Part shown: piece after piece, positions 1 through 8,910 of the stretch
How positions within the stretch are numbered: position 1 is the stretch's first letter
Layout: each line of letters begins with the position of its first letter
Origin: Avibacterium volantium
Lineage (GTDB): Bacteria > Pseudomonadota > Gammaproteobacteria > Enterobacterales > Pasteurellaceae
DNA: 64,000 nucleotides
Direction of reading: 5' to 3'
Assembly (NCBI RefSeq): GCF_900635775.1
Contig: NZ_LR134167.1
Span: 963,001 to 1,027,000 of the forward strand
Program-made: the position numbers and the translations under genes
The notes under the pieces: generated by a model
Seen by the model: the letters and a program-made list of their open reading frames with translations, nothing else
Databases searched by the model: none
Told to the model about the DNA's origin: nothing

Positions 1-419
1 CATTAAGATCTAAAATCAAGATCCAAGATCGCATTTTTTTACTCCAATTACCGCTTAGAAAAAAATCATACTGTATTTTTATCAGGATTTTCACCGCACT
101 TTTATTGTCAAACTGTGAGTTATTCAGCATTTCTGTGGATAAAATTGTGGTTTTATACAGAATAGGTGGGAATTAAATGTTAAGTTTGCCATAAGCATAA
201 TAAGCCAAAAGAATAAAACCATTAAAAATCAAAAAGATAGAGTAATAAAAACGCGTTTTCGCATTGTGAATTAAAAGCTAAAAAAGGACTGATTATTAAT
301 TAATCGAAGATCAAAGTGCGGTGGTTTTCTCTCACATTTTTTACAAAATCTGCCCTAAAACTTGACCTTTACCACCTGTTAAACTTTATACTATGGCAAA
401 TTTTTATTTAGGATCATTT
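1..419. other. AT-rich intergenic region with oriC-like signals
   Basis: No convincing gene is visible here. Three GATC sites lie within the first 30 bases (7, 20 and 27). A perfect DnaA-box complement, TGTGGATAA, lies at 134-142, followed by a weaker TTATACAGA. Two uptake signal sequences are also present, near 92 and 314. Dam sites, a DnaA box and AT-rich DNA together resemble one edge of a gammaproteobacterial oriC. The usual flanking gene gidA/mnmG is not in the window, and a single perfect 9-mer could occur by chance in 64 kb. The region also carries the promoter of the downstream cation exporter. Confidence 0.25.
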
Positions 420-1022
420 ATGCACCATCACCACCACGATCACGGCTCACAAAATCAACGTATTTTAGCTTTCAGTTTTGCCATTATCATCGCTTATATG
501 GTGATCGAATTTCTCGGCGGTTATTATTTCAACAGCCTAACTCTAATGGCGGACGCAGGTCATATGGCAAATGATAGCCTTTCTTTATTACTTGCCTTTG
601 TCGCCCTGTTTTTCAGCCATAAAACACAAAAATATTTTGCTCTACTCAATGCGGTTTCTTTAATTATTGTGGCGATTTGGATTTTATGGGAAGCCATTGA
701 ACGCTGGCAAAATCCTTTACCCATTAATGCCTTACCAATGCTAGGCGTGGCAATAGTGGGGCTGTTGGTCAATATGATTGTGGCGTGGTTAATGCTAAAA
801 AGTGATCACGAAAATCTAAATATTCGTGCCGCCTATTTACACGTTCTGGCTGATTTATTTGGCTCTGTTATCGCGATCATTGCGGGGCTAAGCGCCTGGC
901 TGTGGCAAATTCAGTGGATAGATATTGTCGCCAGCGCTATTTTAAGTATGTTTATTTTGCGCAGTGGGCTGAGCATAATGAAAGCCACAATAGCGGGGCA
1001 GCATTTAGGGCATTCTCATTAA
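420..1022 (+). CDS. Short cation diffusion facilitator (CDF) family zinc-type exporter
   Basis: A 200-residue inner-membrane protein of the CDF family, whose members export Zn2+ or related divalent ions in exchange for protons. The N-terminus is metal-binding, MHHHHHDHG. The family's HxxxD metal-site pairs are both visible: GHMAND in the second membrane segment and HVLAD in the fifth. The C-terminus is again His-rich (GQHLGHSH). Typical CDF proteins have about 300 residues and end in a cytoplasmic domain that this protein lacks. An in-frame ATG exists at 393, but the ATG at 420 has a well-placed AGGA (410-413) and is preferred. The gene is transcribed toward ampD and ends at a shared terminator. 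The family is clear; the ion is inferred. Confidence 0.85.
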   Translation: MHHHHHDHGSQNQRILAFSFAIIIAYMVIEFLGGYYFNSLTLMADAGHMANDSLSLLLAFVALFFSHKTQKYFALLNAVSLIIVAIWILWEAIERWQNPLPINALPMLGVAIVGLLVNMIVAWLMLKSDHENLNIRAAYLHVLADLFGSVIAIIAGLSAWLWQIQWIDIVASAILSMFILRSGLSIMKATIAGQHLGHSH

Positions 1023-1057
1023 GCGAAATGTCAGCAGAATAGAAATTTGATGAAAAC

Positions 1058-1097
1058 AAAGTGCGGTGGAAAAATTCAAAAAATTTCCACCGCACTT
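1058..1097. terminator. Bidirectional terminator made of inverted uptake signals
   Basis: AAGTGCGGTGGAAA (1059-1072) and its exact complement (1084-1097) form a 14-bp stem between the convergent CDF and ampD genes. Paired uptake signals used as terminators are a known Pasteurellaceae arrangement. Confidence 0.75.
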
Positions 1098-1101
1098 GTG
1101 T

Positions 1102-1656
1102 TTATAGGCTGTTTAAATATTTTTCCCAATCAAAATATTGCCCGGGGTCGATTTTTCTGCCGGGGGAAATGTCGCTATGCCCCACAATGCGATCTTTACG
1201 AATTTTGGGATAACGTTGCATTATGCTTTGCGTGAGCGTTGTTAGTGTTGCATATTGCTGCTCTGTGAAGGGCTGATTGTTGCTGCCTTCTAATTCAATG
1301 CCAATCGCGAAGTCATTACATTTTTCACGTCCTTGAAAGCAGGATACGCCCGCGTGCCAAGCACGATCATTGAAGCTGACATATTGCGTAATTTTTCCCT
1401 CACGATTAATCAGGCAATGCGCTGACACGCGGAGATCTTTGATTTCTTCAAAATAAGGGTGCTGGCTTGGATCTAAGCGCCCTTGGAAAAAGGCATCAAT
1501 AAAATTTCCGCCAAATTGTTCGGGGGGAAGACTGATGTAATGAATGACGAGCAACGAAATATCTTGCGGATCGGGACGTAAATCATAGTGGGGCGAGGGG
1601 CAATGTTTTTGTTTTGCCAACCAGCCTGATTGATCAATGGAAAATATCGATTTCAT
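1102..1656 (-). CDS. ampD: 1,6-anhydro-N-acetylmuramyl-L-alanine amidase AmpD
   Basis: A cytoplasmic zinc amidase that removes the stem peptide from anhydromuropeptides during peptidoglycan recycling. The protein has 184 residues when started at the ATG at 1656, matching the 183-residue E. coli protein; an upstream in-frame ATG at 1725 would add 23 unmatched residues. Zinc ligands typical of the family are visible: His39 (LLVIHYISLP), and the His and Asp in GHSDISPGRKIDPG near the C-terminus. CPSPHYDLRPD and VSAHCLINREG are also conserved. It is divergent from pilA, the same neighbourhood as in H. influenzae. It works in the same pathway as the AmpG permease encoded at 40596. Confidence 0.95.
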   Translation of the reverse strand: MKSIFSIDQSGWLAKQKHCPSPHYDLRPDPQDISLLVIHYISLPPEQFGGNFIDAFFQGRLDPSQHPYFEEIKDLRVSAHCLINREGKITQYVSFNDRAWHAGVSCFQGREKCNDFAIGIELEGSNNQPFTEQQYATLTTLTQSIMQRYPKIRKDRIVGHSDISPGRKIDPGQYFDWEKYLNSL

Positions 1657-1798
1657 AGTTTTTTTGCGATCGTGATCGAGAAAAAGTGCGGTGCTTTTTG
1701 GCTTTATTTTTAATTTGCGCCACACTTATTCGCGCGGGTTATTCATTGCTCGTATTCTATCGAAAATTAATGTTAAGAGAAATCAACAAGGACAGCTT

Positions 1799-2232
1799 AT
1801 GAACAGATTTTCTACTCGTTTGAAGAATCAAGAGGGGTTTACGTTAATTGAATTAATGATTGTAATCGCCATTGTGGCTATTTTGGCAACAATCGCCGTG
1901 CCAGCTTATCAAAACTATACGAAAAAAGCGGCAATTTCAGAGCTTATTCAAGCTGCAAGCCCTTATCGCTCTGAAGTGGAACTTTGTGTGTATAACACAA
2001 ATTCAACCAACAAATGTAATGCGGGAACAAATGGCATTCAGAAAAATTAACCAATAAGGGCAAAGTGGGCTCGATTGATGTGCAAAAAGGGAAAATTACC
2101 GTTACAGGCAGAGAGAACTTGGCGGGGATAAGTTATTCTTTAAGCGCAAGTGGTGATGCTGCCAAAGGGGTTACTTGGACGGTGAAATGCGATAAATCTG
2201 CTGAATTATTCCCGGCGGGATTTTGTGGCTGA
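1799..2232 (+). pseudogene. pilA: Type IV major prepilin PilA, frameshifted
   Basis: The first 84 codons encode a type IV prepilin: a short basic leader, the PilD cleavage/methylation site [13 protein letters not shown], a hydrophobic helix, and [14 protein letters not shown] as in H. influenzae PilA. Reading stops at a TAA just after five adenines (2042-2046). Adding one adenine would restore a frame that runs to TGA at 2230-2232 and encodes a normal pilin C-terminus (GVTWTVKC...AELFPAGFCG) of about 144 residues in total, with the terminal disulfide cysteines. The ribosome site AAGGA (1788-1792) precedes the ATG. This is either a real single-base loss, homopolymer phase variation, or a sequencing error. 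Confidence 0.85.
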
Positions 2233-2244
2233 TGGGGATAAATA

Positions 2245-3660
2245 ATGGCGGAATATGCGTTACAGCCGCAAATGACGGTTTGTGCGGTAGATGGAAAATT
2301 TTTTGAAATTCCACCGCACTTATGGCAGCAAAACCAACAGCAAAAAGCCCTGCTAATTCGCTATTTTGCTGTGCCATTGCAAGAAAATGCCCAAACGCTT
2401 TGGTTAGGCATTGATGATTTGAATAACCTTTCTGCTTGCGAAACCTTTTCTTTTTTAACAGGAAAAGTGGTTGAACCTGTGTTGTTGCAAGGGCAAGATT
2501 TGAAATTGCTCTTGCAAAGTCTTGCGCCAAATGTGGCGGAAGAACCTGCTGTACCCGATTTTTATCGCCCCACTGAGCAGATTAAAACGGAAAATGTGCA
2601 AGAAAAAGCCGATGAGCCAGTTATTCAACTCTTAGATCGGCTTTTTGAAAAGGCGTTACAACTGAATGCTTCAGATATTCATTTAGAGCCACAGCGCGAG
2701 CAGTTGCAAATCCGCTTTCGTATTGATGGCGTATTGCAGTGCCAGACGCCATTATCCACGCAAATTAGTCAGCGCTTAATTTCTCGCTTAAAATTGCTCG
2801 CTCGCCTTGATATAAGCGAAACACGTTTGCCACAAGATGGACGTTTTCATTTTAAAACCACCTTTTCTGATGTGTTAGATTTTCGCCTTTCCACCTTGCC
2901 CACCCAGTATGGCGAAAAAGCGGTGTTACGTTTGCAGAAAAACAAGCCTGTCAGCTTAGCGTTTTCACAGTTGGGAATGAACGCAGCGCAGCAAAAGGCT
3001 TTGCAGCAAGCCCTTTCACAGCCTCAAGGCTTGATTTTAGTTACAGGCCCAACAGGAAGCGGAAAAAGTATTACCCTTTACACCGCACTTGAATGGTTGA
3101 ATCAGTCGGAAAAGCATATTCTCACCGCCGAAGATCCCATTGAAATAGAACTGCCGGGCATTATCCAAACGCAAATTAATCCACAAATTGGGCTAGATTT
3201 TAACCGATTGTTACGCACATTTTTACGCCAAGATCCTGACATCATTATGCTTGGCGAAATTCGAGATGCAGAAAGTGCAGCGATTGCTTTGCGTGCTGCA
3301 CAAACAGGGCATCTAGTGCTTTCTACGCTGCATACCAATAATGCTCATTCAGCAATTTCTCGCTTATTGCAGCTCGGTATTCAGCAGCACGAAATTGAAA
3401 GCAGTTTGCTGCTCGTTATCGCCCAGCGTTTAGTGCGCAAAATTTGTACGCATCACACCGAAAATTGCGATTGCTATCAAGGCTATAAAGGGCGTTGCGG
3501 AATTTATCAATTTTTACAACCGCACTTTAATAATGGGGAAATTTCCTATCAAACGGATTATGCTTCCTTACGAGAAAGCGGATTGGAAAAGGTAAAGCAA
3601 GGAATAACCGATCCCGCTGAAGTAGAAAGAGTGCTAGGGAAATTGATGGAGAGCGAATAA
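2245..3660 (+). CDS. pilB: Type IV pilus assembly ATPase PilB
   Basis: A 471-residue GspE/PilB-family hexameric ATPase that powers pilin polymerisation at the inner membrane, needed for type IV pili and DNA uptake in competent Pasteurellaceae. Visible motifs are Walker A GPTGSGKS, the Asp-box segment AEDPIEIELPG, a Walker B region DIIMLGEIRD, and the His-box STLHTNNA. A cysteine-bearing segment, KICTHHTENCDCYQGYKGRC, resembles the family's metal-binding loop. The length matches H. influenzae PilB. The gene begins 12 nt after the pilA stop. The pilC and pilD genes expected next are missing; the following gene is on the opposite strand. Confidence 0.93.
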   Translation: MAEYALQPQMTVCAVDGKFFEIPPHLWQQNQQQKALLIRYFAVPLQENAQTLWLGIDDLNNLSACETFSFLTGKVVEPVLLQGQDLKLLLQSLAPNVAEEPAVPDFYRPTEQIKTENVQEKADEPVIQLLDRLFEKALQLNASDIHLEPQREQLQIRFRIDGVLQCQTPLSTQISQRLISRLKLLARLDISETRLPQDGRFHFKTTFSDVLDFRLSTLPTQYGEKAVLRLQKNKPVSLAFSQLGMNAAQQKALQQALSQPQGLILVTGPTGSGKSITLYTALEWLNQSEKHILTAEDPIEIELPGIIQTQINPQIGLDFNRLLRTFLRQDPDIIMLGEIRDAESAAIALRAAQTGHLVLSTLHTNNAHSAISRLLQLGIQQHEIESSLLLVIAQRLVRKICTHHTENCDCYQGYKGRCGIYQFLQPHFNNGEISYQTDYASLRESGLEKVKQGITDPAEVERVLGKLMESE

Positions 3661-3661
3661 A

Positions 3662-3692
3662 AAGTGGGAGAAAAATAAATTATCTCCCACTT
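3662..3692 (-). terminator. Terminator of the sialidase gene
   Basis: The stem AAGTGGGAGA / TCTCCCACTT is followed, on the minus strand, by TTTATT. It lies just past the sialidase stop, between convergent pilB and the sialidase gene. Confidence 0.7.
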
Positions 3693-3706
3693 CAAAGGTG
3701 AGTTGA

Positions 3707-6700
3707 TTAGAAACGATATTCTAATTTACCCGCAAAGTAAGTTTGTTTTAGTCCATAGTCAGAAAGGGATTTTCTATGGCTAATTTGGGCACTGATGTTT
3801 AGGTTTGGTGTAATATCATAACCTGCGCTGGCAGAGAATAATAAGGCATTTCCTAATTTACCCGTTTTGTATTGCTGAGTTGTTCCATCATTGAGAGTTA
3901 AGACAGGGGTATTTCCTGTATTGTGTTCATACATTGTACGGAATTTCAATGATTTCCACGTAATTTCACCCCCAATTTGTTGAGTGAAAATATATTGTCG
4001 ATCATTATTGATATTCCAACTGAAGGTATGATCCTCAATATTGGCTTTGCTATTTTGATATTGCAACGCAATAATTGGCGTTAAACGGACTTCATTTAGT
4101 AAGAAATGATAGCCTGTTTCTGCACCAATTCCCCAAGAATGGCCTCTCACTTTGGCTAAATCTTGATGTTGTGAAGTGGAAATTTTACCTCGCACATATT
4201 GATAGTTTCCACTGAGATTAACATAGCTTTGTTCGGTTAGTTGATTTTCTAATGTGAACAATACCCCCACAGATTTATATTTTACCGAGCTACTGCCTTC
4301 AATTTCTGTGGTTTTTGGTTCAACCGAGAATTTGCTGAGAGCGAGCCCTAAGTGAAGATGCTGTTTATCGTTGAGATCAAGGCGACCACCAAATAAGGTG
4401 CTATTCGTGGTGGATTTGTAGCCATAGCCATAATCACTAAAGCCAAGGTTGTTATCATAAGTGGCTTTACGATGTTGTTGTAAAACATAGAAATTTTTCG
4501 TTCCTTGCGTAATGTTTTGGGCAAAGGTTTGAGCCTGCATATAACTATGTTCTAACAAGGCTAAATTCGTCACCAAATAGGCTGGAACTTGGCTATTTAA
4601 TGCTGGGCGATAGGTTGAGGCACTTGCGGTTGCACTGGCGGTTGCTACATTGCCTGCTAATGGCGTAACTGTTGCATTACCTGTATTTGGATTGGTAGGT
4701 GCTGCTACCACCACAGCATTATCTACTGGGGAAGTGGTTTCTGTGCTGTTATCCACATTCCCTGTATTTGGATTAGTAGGTGGTGTTACCGCAGCATTAT
4801 CCACTGGAGACGTGGTTTCTGTGCTGTTATCCGTATTTTCTGCATTTGGATTGGTAGGTGGTGTTACCACAGCATTATCTACTGGGGAAGTGGTTTCACT
4901 GCTGTTATCCGTATTTTCTGTATTTGGATTGGTAGGTGGTGTTACCACAGCATTATCCATAGGAGCGGTAGTTTCACCGCTATTGTCAGTATTCCCTTCA
5001 TCTTGGTTTGCTGGAGGGGTTACTGTCGTGTCCGCGGTTGGTGGAATCGGTGCAGCTGTGTCATCAGGTTTAGGGCTTTCCTCTTTTGGTGGTGTTGTTG
5101 GAGCTTTAATAATTGGTGATAACGGTTCGCCATTTTCATTAATTAGCAAGGTTTGCAAGCGGTAATCGTTGAAATTGCTGTTGTTCTCACCAAAACTATT
5201 TTCACTTGCCGTAGTTGCCCCTTTTTCAACGCTAACTAAGGTGTAGCGATTAATATGGCTTTCATCATTATGAACAGCTTTCGCCAAATTGAACGCATCT
5301 ATGCGGCTGGTTTCGCCTTTTACTTGAATGAGTGAAATACCCTCATCAGCATCGTAGCGTTCGTTTTTATTAGTATCGGAATTACCGATCTGGCTATTGA
5401 GTAAGTTTATATTTACCGGAATAGGTTGGGTGGTGGTTAAATCTCCATTAATCAGCACGCGATCCGCACGCCATTCTGTCATATTTTCGGAAACGTTATC
5501 CACATTTAATGTAATATCCGCCCCCTCATTGGTTACATTCCCAAAGGATAGGGTTTTAGGTTGGAAATTGGCATTTCTGGATTTGCTGCCGTTTGCCGTA
5601 TGATTTAAGTGCGGGGCATTATTCGGTGCAATATGGGCATTGGCTTGCCAATAAGTATGTGAATGAACGATCCCATTTCCCGTTAAACTCGCATTTTCTT
5701 TGATATATAATGGCGAATGATTTAATTCCCCTTCTAAAATGGTTACCCCTTGATTTAACAAGGTTTTTCCTTTGTGATTGAATTGTCCGATTAAATATAA
5801 TGTACCCTCTCCATTTTTGCTTAAACTACCTTGCCCTTGCGTATCAGCAAATAAACGGCTTGTTTGGTTGGCACTAATATCCGTATTAATTTGGCTTGTG
5901 TTATCAAGTGCAATGGTATCAAAGCGAGCAATCACGTTATCTTTTATGCTTAATGTGGCATTATTCGCTAAATTTGCATTTTGCGTTAAATGGGAAGTAT
6001 CTGGTGCATAAATTATTTCACCTTGGTTGATGGTAAGCTCGTTTAAGGTTGAATTTGTTTCCAAGGTTAAGTGGTTATTATTAAGTGCGGTTGGTTTATA
6101 GGCAAAATTTAATTTACCTTGATCATCACCAAGCATTTCACCCTTAATTTTTCTTACCCCAGATTGAAAATAGTTAAGCGTGCTAGCTTTGGTGGCATTG
6201 CTATTAATAATATTGCCGTTAATTGTTTCAGCTTGCAGCCCTTTATCCTGGCCATTTTCAATGGTGAAATTATTGCCATTTAAGTCAAACGTCCCTTCAT
6301 TCAAGCTGAGATTTTCGGCTTTAATTTGGTTTTCACCATATAATTTTACTGTGCCTTCAGGGTTTACGATAATATCGGAATAGGCTTGAACTTGACCATC
6401 TTTTTCCTGCTGTTTTAAGCCTAATGTGCCTTCATTAACCACCATTTTGGCAGGGTTTACCCCTTCACCGATTTTAATAATTTCCCCATCACCAATTTTA
6501 TAGAATGTTTCAGCAACGGTGCTATTACGCTCATATTCAAATGGCGTGTTCCGTTTATCACGATGCAAGATATTGTCTTGCCATACAAGCTCTTGAATAT
6601 TTAAGCGAACAAAATCAATTTTTCCTTCCGCACCTTCATAAAGCAAGCCAATATCGCCATTTGGCAATTCAGTTAAGCTGCTATAGGCGTAATTATTTGG

Positions 6701-8638
6701 TGTAATTGTGGTGGTATATTTCCATTCAATAGAACCATCTTCTTGCACTTCACCAAGCCAGACTTTACCATTGCTGCGTCTGTTAGAATGTGGATTAGCA
6801 AAAAGGATATGTTCTTTGCCATTAATACGTTTGGAATATTTAATTACTGAAAGTTGGCAATAAGGTTCTAGTAACACGTCATCTAAAATAACGTCTTTTT
6901 CCCAAGTGTAACCACCGTCATAACTGGTGGAAATATGCACGCGATTATGTGGTGTTACACGAGAAAAGAGTTTTAATTGTCCGTTGTCTAATTCAATCAC
7001 TTGGGATTCGGTAATTTCATAGCCATAAGTGCCGTTAAGCAGACGTGATCCGCCTTGTGCCGCAAATCTGCTATCAATTGGTGATTCACCACGTTCCCAA
7101 GTTTTGCCACCGTCTTTACTAATGATAACCGCTGCTGCTTGTTTATTATTGTTATTGGTGTAGTAAACCGGCATCACTAAAGAGCCGTCTTTAAGCTGAA
7201 TCCCTGTTCCGGGGCCTGTTCCCATAAAACGCATCCAATCGGCTTTCACTTGAGAGTTAATATTGACCGGGTTAGACCAAGTTTCACCGTCATTATCACT
7301 ATAAGTGAGCCATAAATTGCTGGTGATGGTTGATTTAAGTGGGGCACTATCATTATTTGGATTTTTCGTTTGTAAATAAATATTTCCTAAACGTGTATCG
7401 CCTTGATATAAATCACCGAGATCTTTAAATGCCAATTCAGGATTACCATTAATAACAACCCGATAATCTGTTGGTTTATTTTTATCATTATAAACAATGC
7501 CGTTTTCACGAATGGTGTAGCGATTATTATATTCGTCAGTTAATAATTGATAATATTTCCCACCGATATTTTTATAACCCGATCCCTCTGCGTTTGGATT
7601 TTGGATACCAAAGAAACCTTTTGTTTCAGGGAACATATCCACAATCATAAAGACACGCCCATTGCGCTTGTCTTGCACCATAAGGGGATCGATTAAGAAC
7701 GCAGAATTTTGACCGCCATAAGATTGGCTAGCAAGATCAATCACTGTTTGGCTTTTTTGCCAGGTTAAGCCTCCATCAAAACTGCGGCGGATTGCAGTGT
7801 CAATATTTCCCCAGTCAGCAGAATGTTGCCAACGCTTGTCGATAGCGGCAATAACAACGCCGTTTTGCGTGGTGAGTAAGGAAGGAATACGGTAATTTTT
7901 TGCGCCATCTTGATTTGGTTGAAAGAGCGATTCTTTTTCCGTTAGCATTGCTCCTGAAGCTCGATGCTTATCCGCATTCTCGCTTTCGTTTCGGCGATAG
8001 GTTTCCGCTAATTCTTGGTGTAGCGCTTTGATTTTTTCTTCTGACAATACTTGTTCGGTAACCCCCGCAGAATAAATATTTCCACTAAAACGCATTTCAT
8101 TGCCAGAGCTTCTTGGCGTTTTTCCTAAATAAGCAATATTTAAGTTCTCAATATCTTTGAAGAATTTAGAATTATTATGTGTTTGTTTTAATTCGCCATT
8201 CACATAAATTTTAATTTGGTTATTTGTTTTATCAAACGTATAGGTAATGGTTTGATAATCTTTATTTTGATTATTGACATTCGCCGTAAGTGCGGAATTA
8301 TTAATTAAATAGTTGTTATTATTTCTTAATTCTAAGCCAAAGGTATCCGTGCCTTGTTTCCTTAACATATAGAAATTAATATAGTGGTTGGTGTGTCCAC
8401 CTTGGGTTGAAGCACCTAAAAGAGAATAAACATTATCACCACCATTGGTTTTAAAACCAAAAGTTAAAGAACCATTCTCTAAATTAAAAACATCATTTTT
8501 AGTGAAGGTTTCAGTGATATTAAGTGGCTTGAAAAATTCGGTATTTGATTTGAAATCTAAGATTCCTTCGCTACTCGCCATGGCATATTGGCTGATAAGA
8601 CACGAGGAGATTAAAGCTGCCAATGTTGTTTTTTTCAT
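3707..8638 (-). CDS. Autotransporter sialidase (NanB/NanH-like)
   Basis: A 1643-residue outer-membrane autotransporter with a sialidase passenger that would cleave terminal sialic acid from host glycans. Order: signal peptide 1-21 (cut near AMA/SS); a LamG/concanavalin-like domain at about 25-220; a sialidase propeller from about 240 with YRIP (catalytic arginine, near 248) and four Asp boxes (FDGGLTW near 288, NDGETW near 451, DGGKTW near 511, YDGGYTW near 574); a beta-helical stretch at about 700-1130; a Pro/Thr-rich repeat linker at about 1150-1330; and a C-terminal beta-barrel of about 280 residues ending LEYRF. The start has AGGA eight bases upstream. Pasteurella multocida NanB has the same plan but is shorter (about 1070 residues). 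Linkage specificity cannot be read from the sequence. Confidence 0.93.
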   Translation of the reverse strand: MKKTTLAALISSCLISQYAMASSEGILDFKSNTEFFKPLNITETFTKNDVFNLENGSLTFGFKTNGGDNVYSLLGASTQGGHTNHYINFYMLRKQGTDTFGLELRNNNNYLINNSALTANVNNQNKDYQTITYTFDKTNNQIKIYVNGELKQTHNNSKFFKDIENLNIAYLGKTPRSSGNEMRFSGNIYSAGVTEQVLSEEKIKALHQELAETYRRNESENADKHRASGAMLTEKESLFQPNQDGAKNYRIPSLLTTQNGVVIAAIDKRWQHSADWGNIDTAIRRSFDGGLTWQKSQTVIDLASQSYGGQNSAFLIDPLMVQDKRNGRVFMIVDMFPETKGFFGIQNPNAEGSGYKNIGGKYYQLLTDEYNNRYTIRENGIVYNDKNKPTDYRVVINGNPELAFKDLGDLYQGDTRLGNIYLQTKNPNNDSAPLKSTITSNLWLTYSDNDGETWSNPVNINSQVKADWMRFMGTGPGTGIQLKDGSLVMPVYYTNNNNKQAAAVIISKDGGKTWERGESPIDSRFAAQGGSRLLNGTYGYEITESQVIELDNGQLKLFSRVTPHNRVHISTSYDGGYTWEKDVILDDVLLEPYCQLSVIKYSKRINGKEHILFANPHSNRRSNGKVWLGEVQEDGSIEWKYTTTITPNNYAYSSLTELPNGDIGLLYEGAEGKIDFVRLNIQELVWQDNILHRDKRNTPFEYERNSTVAETFYKIGDGEIIKIGEGVNPAKMVVNEGTLGLKQQEKDGQVQAYSDIIVNPEGTVKLYGENQIKAENLSLNEGTFDLNGNNFTIENGQDKGLQAETINGNIINSNATKASTLNYFQSGVRKIKGEMLGDDQGKLNFAYKPTALNNNHLTLETNSTLNELTINQGEIIYAPDTSHLTQNANLANNATLSIKDNVIARFDTIALDNTSQINTDISANQTSRLFADTQGQGSLSKNGEGTLYLIGQFNHKGKTLLNQGVTILEGELNHSPLYIKENASLTGNGIVHSHTYWQANAHIAPNNAPHLNHTANGSKSRNANFQPKTLSFGNVTNEGADITLNVDNVSENMTEWRADRVLINGDLTTTQPIPVNINLLNSQIGNSDTNKNERYDADEGISLIQVKGETSRIDAFNLAKAVHNDESHINRYTLVSVEKGATTASENSFGENNSNFNDYRLQTLLINENGEPLSPIIKAPTTPPKEESPKPDDTAAPIPPTADTTVTPPANQDEGNTDNSGETTAPMDNAVVTPPTNPNTENTDNSSETTSPVDNAVVTPPTNPNAENTDNSTETTSPVDNAAVTPPTNPNTGNVDNSTETTSPVDNAVVVAAPTNPNTGNATVTPLAGNVATASATASASTYRPALNSQVPAYLVTNLALLEHSYMQAQTFAQNITQGTKNFYVLQQHRKATYDNNLGFSDYGYGYKSTTNSTLFGGRLDLNDKQHLHLGLALSKFSVEPKTTEIEGSSSVKYKSVGVLFTLENQLTEQSYVNLSGNYQYVRGKISTSQHQDLAKVRGHSWGIGAETGYHFLLNEVRLTPIIALQYQNSKANIEDHTFSWNINNDRQYIFTQQIGGEITWKSLKFRTMYEHNTGNTPVLTLNDGTTQQYKTGKLGNALLFSASAGYDITPNLNISAQISHRKSLSDYGLKQTYFAGKLEYRF
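4681..4995 (-). repeat. Tandem 78-bp (26-residue) coding repeats in the sialidase linker
   Basis: Units start at 4681, 4762, 4840 and 4918. The spacing is 78 bp for two units and 81 bp for the unit nearest the barrel, which has one extra codon. Each encodes a variant of NTENTDNSSETTSPVDNAVV followed by TPPTNP. Partial units continue on both sides. The repeats form a flexible stalk between passenger and barrel, and unit number could change by recombination or slippage. Confidence 0.9.
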
Positions 8639-8910
8639 AGGGCATCCTTTGTTTGATGTGAAATTAGGAGTATCTCAGCGCTGATGATATTTTTGCTCCA
8701 TAATGGAGTAAATAATGATAATTTCACTTCGTGATGTTCTTCACAGAATCATTCTTATTTTCTATCAAAAATGAGAGATTTCTCGCATTTCTACAAAAAG
8801 AGAATTTCTCAAAGAGCATTAGAGCCTGTATTTAAAACGTGGTAATATGCCCATCAACAATCAAATGATTCTGACAGTAGCAGGAAAAAACAAAATAAAA
8901 GGAACACAAT

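Noticed and set aside
173..283. A short minus-strand hydrophobic frame ending FILLAYYAYGKLNI
   Set aside because: It is about 34 codons with no ATG/GTG/TTG start or ribosome site where needed, so it is not supported as a small membrane protein.
4681..4995. Regular repeats that might suggest a CRISPR array
   Set aside because: The units are contiguous, 78 to 81 bp long and in frame with a coding sequence, with no unique spacers.
4650..5165. A 171-codon plus-strand open frame with strong repeats
   Set aside because: It is antisense to the repeat stalk of the sialidase; its repeats are the reverse reading of the sialidase linker.
8704..8722. A possible Fur box upstream of the sialidase gene
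   Set aside because: Only about 12 of 19 positions match, with the right half-site poor; in AT-rich intergenic DNA this is not persuasive.
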